A program made the translations under genes and the position numbers. Of a DNA stretch of 14,308 nt, positions 1-9,066 are shown in pieces (within the stretch, counting starts at the first letter, position 1; each line of letters starts with the position of its first letter). Source of the DNA: Thermomucor indicae-seudaticae. Lineage: Eukaryota; Mucoromycota; Mucoromycetes; Mucorales; Lichtheimiaceae. Location of the stretch: NCBI GenBank assembly GCA_000787465.1, contig JSYX01000751.1, positions 1 to 14,308 of the forward strand, read 5' to 3'. Under the pieces are notes generated by a model. That model made no database searches, was not told the origin of the DNA, and worked only from the letters and a program-made list of their open reading frames with translations.

Positions 1-76
1 TAACAGATTTAACGGAATCAACTGCTTTCATGATTTATAATTTTGGCTTTCTTGCTGAACCTGAGTAGCTGCAAGG

Positions 77-436
77 ATGAACAATACAAACGCGATATAT
101 CGACAGTCCGTGACGAAGAAATGCGATCGTTATACAAAAAATATTGTTATATCAAGTGGACATACGCCTGGAATAAGAAAATCCGTAATTGAAGAGGTCG
201 ATCGGTATATCGAGAATATTCATTTATCAAATATCGATGTATTGCGTGGGACTGTATTATTAGGTCGATATACGCCTCATGTACACTCCAAAGGCATAGT
301 CTTCCGCGAAATGTTACCTTTATCCTTTGCCACCTGTTTCTTTAGTATTGTAACGTCGTTTATCGTTGATTTGCATCTCAAGGACTCAGTACACAGCCGT
401 TATGCCGTCATGATCTTATGCAAAACTGCGGACTAG
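77..436 (+). CDS. Unrecognised 119-codon open frame with an internal repeat
   Basis: I do not recognise this frame. It starts with an ATG and encodes 119 residues, the last third hydrophobic (around residues 78-100, with a Phe/Ile/Val-rich stretch that could be one membrane segment). The first half holds two diverged copies of a ~22-residue unit: one reads roughly QSVTKKCDRYTKNIVIS, the next KSVIEEVDRYIENIHLS, and each is followed by a Thr-Pro turn (GHTPG, GRYTPH). The DNA is duplicated as well, about 108-157 against 181-230. It has no clear splice sites or neighbours that give a role. It could be a small gene, one exon of a larger gene, or chance coding in AT-rich repeats. The internal duplication is visible; function is unknown. 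Confidence 0.25.
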   Translation: MNNTNAIYRQSVTKKCDRYTKNIVISSGHTPGIRKSVIEEVDRYIENIHLSNIDVLRGTVLLGRYTPHVHSKGIVFREMLPLSFATCFFSIVTSFIVDLHLKDSVHSRYAVMILCKTAD

Positions 437-812
437 ACAAGCTGAAGGTGACGCTTTCGATTGAAGTATAGACTACGCTGCAACGTCGTAGTTGTAGTCG
501 TGGATAAGCTTCAGACCCACACTGTATATCCATCATTCCTCTGCTTAAAACGTCGACCAAAAAGTATACGTACAAAGTTGTTAAATGTAGTGCTGACAGA
601 CTTTTTGATAGTGCCATAGACAGGACCGATAGACCATTTTTGCATAAAGAACTGACCCGACGTTTGGCTTCTTCCACCACCGCCAGCGAGGGACAACTGA
701 ACCCAGCTGCTGCATGAACCAGTAACAGAACTTGTGAAATGGACTCATTCTTTCCATTCTTCATCACCGATTTCGCGGAAGCGATCAAATCAACAAGTAA
801 GGAAGTAAGCAA
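408..812 (-). other. Long open frame on the minus strand, not recognised
   Basis: This frame is open for about 134 codons, but the first ATG lies some 16 codons in. A second minus-strand frame overlaps it (about 511-696) with a Gly-rich start (SLAGGGGRSQTSG). Neither shows a family motif I know. They may be fragments of one decayed minus-strand gene, given that the region is bordered by pseudogenes, or chance. I see no RNA gene here, and 813-940 holds nothing I can name. Confidence 0.15.
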
Positions 813-979
813 TTTGTGAGACGATTGGATGAGGCCTGAAACACTTTCAGGCCAGGGCAGTTCGAGGTTACGAAATTTCAGGTGTAACCCGATTCCCGAT
901 TTCCCTCAGACCCAGACCGCTTTGTCTTACTTGGTACACACTTCAAATGCAATTCTGGTCGGCCTTTGATGAGCGACAA

Positions 980-2236
980 AGAACAATATCGCACGCATCA
1001 CGGATACCTAAAGTCGAGGAAGCGAGGACTCTGTCCAGACCTTGCCACCTGGAACAGAATTGTTGCGCATCACTCTTTGCCCAAGATTGTCTTGCAAATG
1101 AAAACCTTGGTTGTTCTCCGGAAATCAGGCATAGCAAAGACTCTCGATTTTGTCGTCTCAACAAGTTGCCAATAACAGAGTGATGATCGGTGGAATTCAG
1201 CGCACATGCACATACACCTTCGTGTACCGAACGAGAACGATGGAGTAGAAACGACTATCGATTGGTCTGGACGTGATAAATTCATGCAAGCTTTCCTCTT
1301 TTTTACTTACGCGGCAAGCGGTCCTATACACTTGTCGATCGACAAGAACATTCAACAAGAGATGGATGGTGTCGATTCCTTTAACGCACAAAATAAAGCA
1401 CTGTATAAGGTCGAGTAGCGTCTGCCAATAACATGGAACAAGCAGTACGGAAACATTTCGAGCCATTTGGTGTTATAGAGAAAAGTAAGTTAAAGGTGAT
1501 AATCATGGCTTTGTATGAACCACGGCTGCTTACTTATTATACCGTTTCTGTTGCAGGATGATGGCTCCAGCATCGAAACACCGCCTTTGTAACTTATAAA
1601 TCAAAAAAATAATGCAGACTTTGCAAGAGCATCCATGAGGTGTCAAAGTCCATATCACGACGAAATTTTTAACATGCGGTAAGATAAGAGAAATAGAATG
1701 CAGTATTCTGTGGAATGTTGGGTTCTTTTTGTGATGGAGTTATATTCAATTACTAGATGGGCTACCGCAGACACGAATTCCATATTGGGATAAATTAAAG
1801 AGGCAGACAAGCATTATGAACAAGACACAACTCACGAATAATTCGAACCACAGAACTTCCGATCAGGATTGCCTGTCGAATACAGCCAAGCCAAGCGAGA
1901 ATTGGATGAGGATGGATTCCAGGAGATGGAGAACTGTGCGAACCGGCAACGGGAAGTAGAATGAGCCAAATTACAAGGTGCTTATCAGTATGAGCCTGAC
2001 TACGCAAAGGCCATTTACGGATACATCCAGTTGCCGGCGCTACCATTGCATGCTGCTCTGGAGGAACCGAACACGAATTCAGGGATCATCCACGAAAGTG
2101 TCTGGAAATCACTCAAACCACTGGCTGGAGAAAAGGGGGGAAAACAAACAAGAATGCTACTGCTAAATCATCAGCAACAGCTGGTGGGCTTCGGAATTTG
2201 GTTGCACATGGCAGCGTTGGCGACACAGAGGATTAA
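980..2236 (+). pseudogene. Decayed copy of a Cwc2/RBM22-like pre-mRNA splicing factor gene
   Basis: Cwc2 (RBM22 in animals) is an RNA-binding protein of the NTC-associated spliceosome core with a CCCH zinc finger, a connector and an RRM. Pieces of that layout appear in order. They are a NIAR/GY-like trace near 985-1015, the zinc-finger end at 1203-1225 (CTY then HLRVPNEND), EMDGVDSFNAQNKALY at 1359-1407 (family form GGVGSFNRxNRTLYVG), and the RRM start NNMEQAVRKHFEPFGVIEK at 1429-1484. The RRM core follows at about 1575-1678 (RNTAFVTYKS, then NNADFARASM), then RWATADTNS after an intron and a Glu/Gln-rich tail ending near RNLVAHGSVGDTED. Introns at 1485-1556 and 1679-1756 keep good GT...AG ends, so this is not a processed copy. 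It is broken by frameshifts near 1407, 1570, 1608 (an A run) and 2132 (a G run). Stops are TAA 1791, TAA 1839 and TGA 1962. A functional Cwc2 should exist elsewhere in the genome. Confidence 0.75.
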
Positions 2237-2249
2237 TATTACTACCTAG

Positions 2250-2934
2250 AGAAGCGCTGGAACAAAGCTGTTCTTGTTACGTAGAAATACGAGGTCAACT
2301 ATCTTGATCGCTTCTTTCCGGAGGTACAAAGGGGAAAACGCTTTTCTGAGGATACTAGATACGTATTTTGTCCTTTTTTGGTTTCCTTTGATTCTGCCAC
2401 AGGAAGCAACTGTACCTGGGAGCGCCTCTAACAGGTATTCTCCAAGAATTTGAAGCATCCAAACTAAAGTTTGAAAGTATTTGCGGATACAAATGACTAG
2501 TCCTATAGTGTCTGGTGTCTGTTTTAAAGGATGAATACGGGCCTTGACAAATCAGACCATGTCTCGACCTCGACAAGGTAAACTAAATTCTGGCGTATAT
2601 TAAAGGCTGGTGCCTTGTTGCCCATTACGAGATACTTTTCATACAAAAGGCGTCATGCTTACTTTATTGACTGCGACTATTGTTAGTCGCTGCTCTCCTC
2701 TTCCTTTTTTTTCCTCAAGGACATGTCAAACGTCAATGTGAGCATACCGTCTGCACTTCAGAAAAGACAATCATGGACACCCTGGCTGACCTTTGTTACC
2801 GTCCACATATTCTTGACGCTGTCCGTCCTGGACTAATCCTTTGATCTGGGTCAGTTGCACCCTAGCAAGTTATGGATTTAATAATGGGACTTGTTTCTTT
2901 GAATATTGATACCATGAGGACAAGGTATCAATAA
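2250..2934. other. Stretch with no supported gene
   Basis: Only short open frames occur on either strand and none resembles a known protein. The first part could be the 3' flank of the decayed Cwc2 copy. No tRNA-like fold, inverted-repeat ends or tandem array was noticed. Confidence 0.4.
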
Positions 2935-3246
2935 CTTTCCACGCTGCCAGGATATAACAGGGCCCGACTGACGCATAAAGTCCATCGACTGAGTGCTGTT
3001 AAAATCAACCGATGTATATCCCTTTCGTTCGACTCTAATGCGGATCCTCATCTGGCAGTGTCTGATTTTCTCGATCTTGCAAAAATTTCAAAATCCGTCA
3101 ATCAGAACGAGACATTTGAAGGTAATGTTGCAAACAGTTTGCGAATCTTTATCCAACTTTCTTTTCCTGACGCAATCTCTTCTTCAGTTTATTTTCCAAA
3201 ATCCAAGTCGAAAAAGCGTTGGATGTCAGCTAAGCAGAATTTGTAA
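2935..3246 (+). other. Exon-like open frame, 103 codons, unrecognised
   Basis: A frame bounded by a TAA at 2932 and a TAA at 3244 stays open for 103 codons with a protein-like composition (for example DPHLAVSDFLDLAKISKSV, then LRIFIQLSFPDAISS, and a basic end KSKSKKRW). It has no early ATG, so it would have to be an exon; a possible acceptor (ATAACAG) lies at 2954-2960. I do not recognise the family. It ends 30 nt before the putative arrestin start and may be the last exon of a decayed upstream gene. Confidence 0.22.
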
Positions 3247-3375
3247 AGCAAGATTCAGGAGTGGTTGCGGAGAAGATGTCTGGAGAAGCGAAGAAGGGCA
3301 AGCTTGAAATTATGGTTTGATACAAGAAGAACGTGCACAAAAGACAAGGAAGGTGACGTGTATCTATCTTCTTTA

Positions 3376-3514
3376 CGGGCGGGCGAACGAGCTACCCGTC
3401 GGTTTCCGGATATTTTTGGCCGGTTGAGCGCCTCCAGTCGTTACCCGTCGTGTAGATGCTTTCGGCTGGCCAACTTCAGCCGTCTACCGTCGGTTGGTCA
3501 CGTATACCCGCCCG
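3376..3514. repeat. GC-rich ~139-bp insert inside arrestin intron 1
   Basis: The first arrestin intron (3360-3529, 170 nt) is more than twice the usual length here because of a GC-rich block bounded by an 8-bp perfect inverted repeat, CGGGCGGG at 3376-3383 and CCCGCCCG at 3507-3514. Inside are several copies of a TACCCGTCG/CTACCGTCGG motif and short hairpins around GGCCGG and GGCTGGCC. No coding capacity is evident. It looks like a very small non-autonomous element or a foldback repeat. Confidence 0.5.
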
Positions 3515-4041
3515 GATTAAGAGCCTTAGAACCATCATCGTTCGTCTACCGCCCTCGGAGGAGACTACTTCGTACCTGATTGCCATCCACGGACAAGTCC
3601 TTTGCTTGCGAAATGTAGAGAGTGAGTTGCAAAGAAAGATTGTATTGAATAGTTTATTCTATTGACTAACTCCACCTGTTCGATGGACCAGACACTGCCG
3701 ACTCGGCTCCTCATTCTGGTTCAAACCACTCATTTAAATTTCTGGAGCAACCGATTCTATCTCTTTTATCAGAGGCAGTCGGCAATCATCTCAGGCTCAA
3801 TCAAAACGTTGACGTACCGTTTATAACTGAATTGCCGCTCGGTTTGCGTAGCAGTTACACGGACGGAAACGGATCAGTGCTTTACTTTTTGGAGGAGCAA
3901 ATAGCAAGCTTGAGTAACCCAAAAGCAATACTAATGCATATTCGTTTTGTAAGTATTCATCTGGCCTGTTCATCGTCAGCGACTACATCGGGACTTGAAC
4001 ACCGCACATTTGAGGTGCAGGCACTAAGGCTTGGCATTGTG

Positions 4042-4183
4042 ATGGGACCTCCTGGTCCTACTTGCGATGGGAAATCTGGAATGGGGCTTGGGACGGTTCC
4101 TGTCCCAGATAACTTTCCCAAGGGGGAACTGGGAATGGGAGCATCCCGTCCCAGATTTTGTTGTCCCATCCATCCCGTCCCAT
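4042..4183. repeat. GC-rich ~142-bp insert inside arrestin intron 3
   Basis: The third arrestin intron (3949-4194, 246 nt) contains a block bounded by ATGGGAC at 4042-4048 and GTCCCAT at 4177-4183, a 7-bp perfect inverted repeat. It is full of GGGA on the left half and TCCC on the right, with an inner hairpin TGGGAC...GTCCCA. Its length almost equals that of the insert in intron 1, but the sequences are not obviously the same. The intron is read as one because the GTAAGT donor and CCCTAG acceptor join LMHIRF to NAPIEVYF in phase 0. Confidence 0.5.
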
Positions 4184-4807
4184 CCGAACCCTAGAATGCA
4201 CCAATTGAGGTGTATTTCAACACTATCCCCCAAGCCATGGCGGACGTGAACCGGTACAGCGCAGTCAATGTGATGCGTCAAGCCAGGCATGCAATTAAGG
4301 AGCCTCAGTCTTATCTACAGCTGACCGTATCCATGACGCGCAGCATCTGGAAAGCTGGTACGCCTATTGACATTGCTATTCAGACAAGCAATCGATCCGA
4401 GCGCCGCTTGTTGAATATCACGGTTGGACTTATCAGACGACTAAACGCGTTCTCGGCAATTGGACAGGATGATAGTTCTGCACGCGTACCTACCGCGTCC
4501 ACATGTAGAACTGTCGCATGTGCTTCCGCGAAGGATCTGGGCAGCTGGCAACCTGTGGATACTGGGGTCATGGATGCAGTATCCTTGGCCGTTCAGGCTC
4601 CAGTAAGTGGCCGATATTTATATAAGATGATCAGGGTTTGTTTACTGATTTATCGTATCACAGGCTGACATGTATACGGTGCAAGGACAAGAGCACATAG
4701 TCTTCTCATTTTCAATCCGGCACTCAACGAAAAAGGGTGGGTTTTGCCAAAAACTCTGTACGACGCGAGGTCTCTACTGCTGCAGGTCCGTACTTGTGGA
4801 ACCTGTA

Positions 4808-4882
4808 GGGCGGATTTCTGAGCGATTTGGTGAGACCCGCCCTCCTGCTCGCCCTCCCTCCCGCCCGCTCCCTGTTCCGCCC
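4808..4882. repeat. C-rich patch with G-quadruplex motif on the minus strand
   Basis: A 75-bp block is bounded by GGGCGGA (4808-4814) and TCCGCCC (4876-4882). It contains CCCTCCCTCCCGCCC at 4852-4866, which on the minus strand is four G-triplets with single-base loops, a canonical quadruplex motif. The frame through it is open (Pro/Arg-rich), but that part does not resemble an arrestin domain, so it may be a small in-frame insertion in exon 5 of the arrestin gene. Confidence 0.45.
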
Positions 4883-5076
4883 AATTTTCGCCGTGATGCG
4901 GCTGTGAATCATTTCCCCGACCAGGTACGATGCTTGGCTGTTATATTATATAAAGATGCCCTTCATCTAAACTTTATCTTGTTCGGCTCTAGCATTGACG
5001 GTGTTTAGTGATACAGGTTGTTCTCGTTCATTCTACCTCGATGGATCCATGTCCTGGGCCATATCTTTCGGATCGA

Positions 5077-5082
5077 CCCTCT
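5077..5082. repeat. Target site duplication, left copy
   Basis: CCCTCT directly precedes the left inverted repeat; the identical hexamer follows the right inverted repeat at 5628-5633. The host frame reads CCC TCT at the left copy and carries on after the right copy in the same reading phase. Confidence 0.65.
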
Positions 5083-5627
5083 TTAGGGTTCGTTATCGAT
5101 ACGATCGAGACGATACGTGCTCATATTGTATCGTATCGTATCGGCATCGATCGTCAAACTTACATTACACGCGGAACCGCCGAAAACCGCCAACTACTAA
5201 GCAGCTGATGCTTACTGCTTCACGGTCAACATACTTTGAAAAAGCAGAAGAACACTGATTATATGTCTCATTACCAAAATAAATGTACATACTTTGTTGT
5301 TGTGGTATCCACAGTTCATGAGGATCGCATAAACAATGATCCATTACTGATCTTGGTGCTGGATATGAATTACTTCTTTCAATCCCAGTTGCGTACCTTA
5401 ATTAGAGAGTTTTTTATTAGATCTTTTTCTCTCTTCTTCAGCTAATAAACAGCTACCACCAGTCTCACGATAATCATCGTCCCCTTTTATCTCATTTGAA
5501 TATCTCAATTGTTCTGTCAATGCAGAATTAAAATCTTCAGATCCTATCTATAATATAACGGACAGGTATTACGTTGGTTACTGTTCACGATCGATACCGA
5601 TACGTCGGTATCGATATAGAACCCTAA
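5083..5627. mobile_element. Non-autonomous DNA transposon (MITE-like), 545 bp
   Basis: The ends are an imperfect 20-bp inverted repeat, TTAGGGTTCGTTATCGATAC at 5083-5102 and its reverse complement with two differences at 5608-5627. Both sides are flanked by CCCTCT (5077-5082 and 5628-5633); one more T (giving 7 bp) could be counted. Just inside each end are dense copies of TATCG/CGATA, for example GTATCGTATCGTATCG on the left and CGATACCGATACG on the right, as expected for subterminal transposase-binding repeats. No transposase frame is present; the longest frames inside are short and AT-rich. The superfamily is open: a 6-8 bp duplication would suit a hAT-like element or a relative, but this is inference. 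It sits inside the coding part of the arrestin tail. Confidence 0.72.
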
Positions 5628-6429
5628 CCCTCTTCCAGAGAAGCTTATCGAGAATTGGTCAAGAAATCTTTTCGGGAGAGCAACCTGTCCGATACCAGAG
5701 ATGAAGACGACGACGGCGACCAGGAGTCAGTGCCATTAGAAGCACTACCAGCCGCTACTAATACCCTCAGCAAGAACAAGCAAACATTTCCGGCGGTCAA
5801 TGCCGTGGTACACAGAGCACGAAGAAATATTATTCATTGGTTCCTACGAAAGAAGAATCGCTGTCAGGTCTTGACCGAACCCGTCTGTGCGCAAGAACAA
5901 GTATTAGAGAAGATCCGGCATGGCTGCGTCCAGTCAACCAAGCGATTTGGTCACAATTTGGGATGCATAGATGACGCAGAATTAGACATTCGACAGACGT
6001 TTAACATGGCTACTGCGCTGGAAGCCTTGGAAGGATCTGCAGCCCAATTTTGCACTCTCGGTGATGAAGCTAGTAGTGGTAGAGACCAACCCCGTATTGT
6101 TCCTTTCGTCACACTCGTTTCTGCTGCTCCGTCGTCCTGCAACATGGCTCAAGGTAAGAAAGCTTTTTTGCTTTGCAGATAAAGTGGAACTTTATCTCTA
6201 AACGTGTTTATCTATCTTCTTAGCTCCGTCGGAAAACTGTAGGTCGTCCAGGAAACAGCAAAGCCAACCAGGAATTCCCGTGGACAAGGCATTAAGCGCG
6301 TGCTGGCTTCATACCACTATATCAAGGCACTGAAAGCCAAGCGTCTGTGCCAGTAACCAAAGATGGCCGTGGCCTCCTGACCAAGTCGAAGTGTATGGCA
6401 TCGGGAACCCATCGTGAATCCAGCGGCGA

Positions 6430-6732
6430 AATGCTCTGGAAGCCAGTGAAGGTTTGCCTCCCCCTTCACCACCTGCTATGACGAACGACGAAATGAAACA
6501 AGTCGAAGGAGAGGAAAAGAGGAAGGTAGAGCAAGGAGAGGCTTAAAGGAAGCTGCGGGAAATCGAATAAAAGCAACGCATAGAAAATGAAAAGCTTTCA
6601 AGACAAGAAGAGGAAGAAAAGAAGAAGATGACGGATCAGCAGATGCGTGAAGACAAAAAGCGGCAACAAGAGGAAGAAGAAAACAAGCGCGCTCTCCGGA
6701 ATAAAATGCTGGCAGCAGAAAAGAACAAGGAT
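6430..6732 (+). pseudogene. Lys/Glu/Gln-rich coiled-coil frame with two stops
   Basis: A frame starting near NALEASEGLPPPSPPAM runs into a long charged helix rich in KxxEEE and RQQEEEE, ending at about 6732 with a GTAAGA donor. Two in-frame TAA codons interrupt it, at 6544 (after GEA) and 6568 (after REIE). Both lie where Gln would suit the heptad composition, so each is one C-to-T change from CAA. Such helices occur in INCENP-like, caldesmon-like and many other proteins, so I assign no family. It may belong to a separate gene downstream of the arrestin locus; upstream and downstream exons are not clear. A possible next exon starts after the acceptor near 6790 and stays open for about 50 codons. 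Confidence 0.45.
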
Positions 6733-7559
6733 GTAAGAGTTTTCATTTAAAGAGCTGAAAGATCAGCGATATTCACCTTTAAAGTACACAGGTCATGCTC
6801 GTAGTCTTTGCCTCTGTTCAAACCTATGGCAGTCCGGTATCTTTCTCTAACATCGTAAAGAGATGCCCGTTGCAATTCTTACAGTCTATAATTACTAGTT
6901 TTGGAGACGTCGTTACCACGTTGCCGAGACGAAACTACCCTTAGTCCCTTTTTGGAATCATGTAGACACAATAATAAAGCCCATTGCGCCTTTATAAACA
7001 TATATCTTGAAACTTGGTGCAGTCGACATACTGGAAAACAAGAAATTGGAGTACATCATATTGGAGGCTACTTTGTGGAGATGCGTAAGATCGCGCCGTG
7101 ACCAGATCTGATGAGGTTTACAGATGACACCTCAACCTGAAACTAAATGGTTAACAGGTCTCGAACTACTCGGAGCTATGTCGACGGTGATATTGTGGAA
7201 AGCCGTGCTTCATTAAGTGTTTCGTTCATATAGGTACTTTGATTCATATTGTTAATGTGAATTCAATTGGCAAACATGGCTATGCAAGCACCGTTCCTTC
7301 TTTTAAACACTCGTGGGTTATCGTCATTGCTGCTTTTTTCGATGAGCTTAGTGGAATTGAGTTCTTTAACTGTTTCATTCTCTAAGACCTTTATCGGTAT
7401 TTCTTTGCTGCAGCTGCGAAGTTTGCCGGCGAGGACAAGATCCATATATATATATAGCAAAGGTCATCAGCTCGGCGATATTCTGGATACTCCAATGCTT
7501 GAGGTTTTATGGCGGGTGAAGGCTTGGATTAAACTTTCAAATTCGTCGGCAACGCTTTA

Positions 7560-7760
7560 CTATTCTACTGCGGCAGACACACCCAAGCATCGGGTAGTGG
7601 TGTCAATGACTATGAATGGGTTGTCACCGAGGTCAAGAGTGTAAAGCCTGGCGAGCGTCAACCAACAGTACTCAAATTACGGATGATAGCCAGTAAAACC
7701 GATTCAGTCGTCGGGGTTCGTTCGTGGGAAAAATCCGGCAATTCGGCCAACCTAATCAAA
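7560..7760 (+). other. Protein-like open frame, unrecognised, probably a gene remnant
   Basis: A frame reading GSGVNDYEWVVTEVKSV, then KPGERQPTVLKLRMIASK and GVRSWEKSGNSANLIK, ends in a TAA around 7758. Its composition looks like real protein, but I do not know the family. The overlapping frame 7267-7644 in another phase gives MLEVLWRVKAWIKLSNSS, so one frameshifted gene piece spanning both is possible. The rest of 6740-7560 shows nothing firm beyond a short TATATATATATA run near 7444. Confidence 0.22.
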
Positions 7761-7762
7761 TA

Positions 7763-8820
7763 AGTCGCAGTTCATTTTTGTTATCATCATTTTCTTTTTT
7801 CAAAGTTTAGCCCATAGGGCTTCCAAAAATTGCCGCCCTGGGGAATCCCAGGACAGCCTAAAGCAGGGTATTGGTTTCAGAAGTCCCCGGCCAGTGGCAG
7901 ACCAGCACGACCAACCCCAGCCCGGGAGACAAGGAAATCAATGAGGGCAAACCACCTTCTTTTATACCTTTTTTCGGCAGTCACGGCCCCATCGTTTTTC
8001 AAATTCCGTTTGCAAAGAATGCAGATGGCTTCCAAAAATAGCTGGAGTCCCCCTTTATGAGACGAGCCGCACGCTTTCTGAGAAAAGCTTTTTGATAAAA
8101 GGCATGTATTACCGTTTCCCTTGATAGGTTTACTTTAGATGGTGCCGTTGCTCGACTTCATGAGTTATCTTCTTCATAATACTCTTGATAAGTGGTTAGT
8201 CATTCAGCTTTAAATGAACCTCACTTTAGGGAGTTGTCGGTATAGGGGAGCGCTTAATTGGTTATGGGGGCAAATGCAGATGGTAGTACTCCGCCGTGAC
8301 TGGTGACCTGCTCTTTCCACTTTAACTCGGATACTCAGCAAGCTTGTCTCTCGTCATGCTTTTCATCTTTGATCTTCATTAAAAAGCACTCAAGAAGCTT
8401 TATTTTCAAGAGAGTAAAATAAAGTGCGATGGCAAAAAGCTAACCTTTTAAGCAAGCTGCGACTGGACAAAAATGATGATATCGTTTGCTTCATGATTAG
8501 ACGTTGTCAAGATGATGTTTTTACTGAATGATTCAATGTAATTGTCGAGTTTAAGCGCGAAGTTTTCCAGAAAGGCCTTGCGAAAAGATTGCACCGTTGT
8601 GTGAGTATGCTTTAGAGAGCTCACTGCTGCGCCGCGTTATGATCTTCCAAAACGTTGGGGAGGCGATAATGATCGGTGCGCCTCATGCAGACCGCTCACT
8701 GCTGCCGCACTTTCGAAAAGCTGCATTCAGATGCACACTTCGCCTACCGCCGACATAAACATTGGTGATCCAAACAGGCACCGCCTTTGTTCTGTACGTC
8801 ATATGCAACAAAAAAAAGAC
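7763..8820. other. Stretch with no supported gene
   Basis: Short open frames only. The phrase GGCTTCCAAAAAT occurs twice (about 7817 and 8028) and GCTCACTGCTGC occurs twice (about 8619 and 8694), which hints at old local duplication. No transfer RNA, ribosomal RNA or transposon ends were noticed. Confidence 0.35.
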
Positions 8821-8834
8821 ACGAAGCACTCTGC

Positions 8835-8858
8835 CACGTGATGCGGTGTTTTCGCGCC
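8835..8858 (+). promoter_or_regulatory. Possible promoter motifs upstream of the Sds3 gene
   Basis: About 210-230 bp before the Sds3 start codon are a CACGTG box (8835-8840), the core bound by bHLH factors, and TTTTCGCGCC (8849-8858), which fits the E2F/DP-type consensus TTTSSCGC. These are motif matches only. Confidence 0.25.
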
Positions 8859-9066
8859 GTGCCCTGCATACCGCGGCGCAACTCAAGGGTGTAATGATGT
8901 ATGAAAGTTATGCTTTCCGTAGGAACATAATACCTCGTCTAAAGGTGTTATCTGCGCGCAGTATCTGGGCTGGAAATTCTGCAAGAGCAATCAATTCCCC
9001 CTTCTTTCTTTTTTCCGTTGACAAAAAATAGCGTTGAACAGCATTCCGGAAGAGATCTTGTCATCA

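Larger units (their letters stand above)
3276..6333 (+). pseudogene. Alpha-arrestin-like gene interrupted by a transposon
   Basis: Arrestin-fold adaptors in fungi mostly recruit ubiquitin ligases to membrane cargo. Proposed exons are 3276-3359, 3530-3621, 3692-3948, 4195-4602, 4664-4924, 5017-6153 and 6224-6333. The joins at 3359/3530, 3621/3692, 3948/4195, 4602/4664 and 4924/5017 are all in phase. The N-domain starts GKLEI, then FDTRRTCTKDKEGDV, and includes LPLGLRSSYTDGNGSVLYFL. The C-domain has YLQLTVSMTRSIWKAG, LLNITVGLIRR, DMYTVQGQEHIVFSFSIR and VVLVHSTSMDPCPG. The tail is acidic and probably disordered. Damage: GKLEI and FDTRR lie in different frames (apparent +1 insertion near 3311), and a transposon splits exon 6 at 5083-5627. 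Without the element the reading frame is continuous across the insertion point. The 3' end (TGA 6331) is uncertain. The arrestin fold is a firm call; the exon 1 start is less sure, because an unseen upstream exon could also explain it. Confidence 0.7.

Noticed and set aside
4024..4290. Minus-strand frames over the arrestin intron insert
   Set aside because: They are the mirror of the GGGA/TCCC low-complexity block and of arrestin codons on the other strand.
4579..4586. GTATCCTT, a U12 donor-like word
   Set aside because: It lies in the arrestin coding frame (codons GTA TCC TTG), has no U12 branch block downstream, and a good GTAAGT donor follows at 4603.
5083..5088. TTAGGG as a telomere repeat
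   Set aside because: It occurs once at each end of the element in inverted orientation and is not in tandem; it is part of the transposon ends.
1791..6570. Alternative genetic code with TAA read as glutamine
   Set aside because: The Sds3 and glomulin-like genes have about 1150 codons with no internal TAA or TAG and end normally, and the broken genes also have frameshifts. Pseudogene decay is simpler.
8762..9031. 89-codon plus-strand frame upstream of the Sds3 gene
   Set aside because: It has no recognisable motif, starts without an ATG, and covers the likely promoter region.
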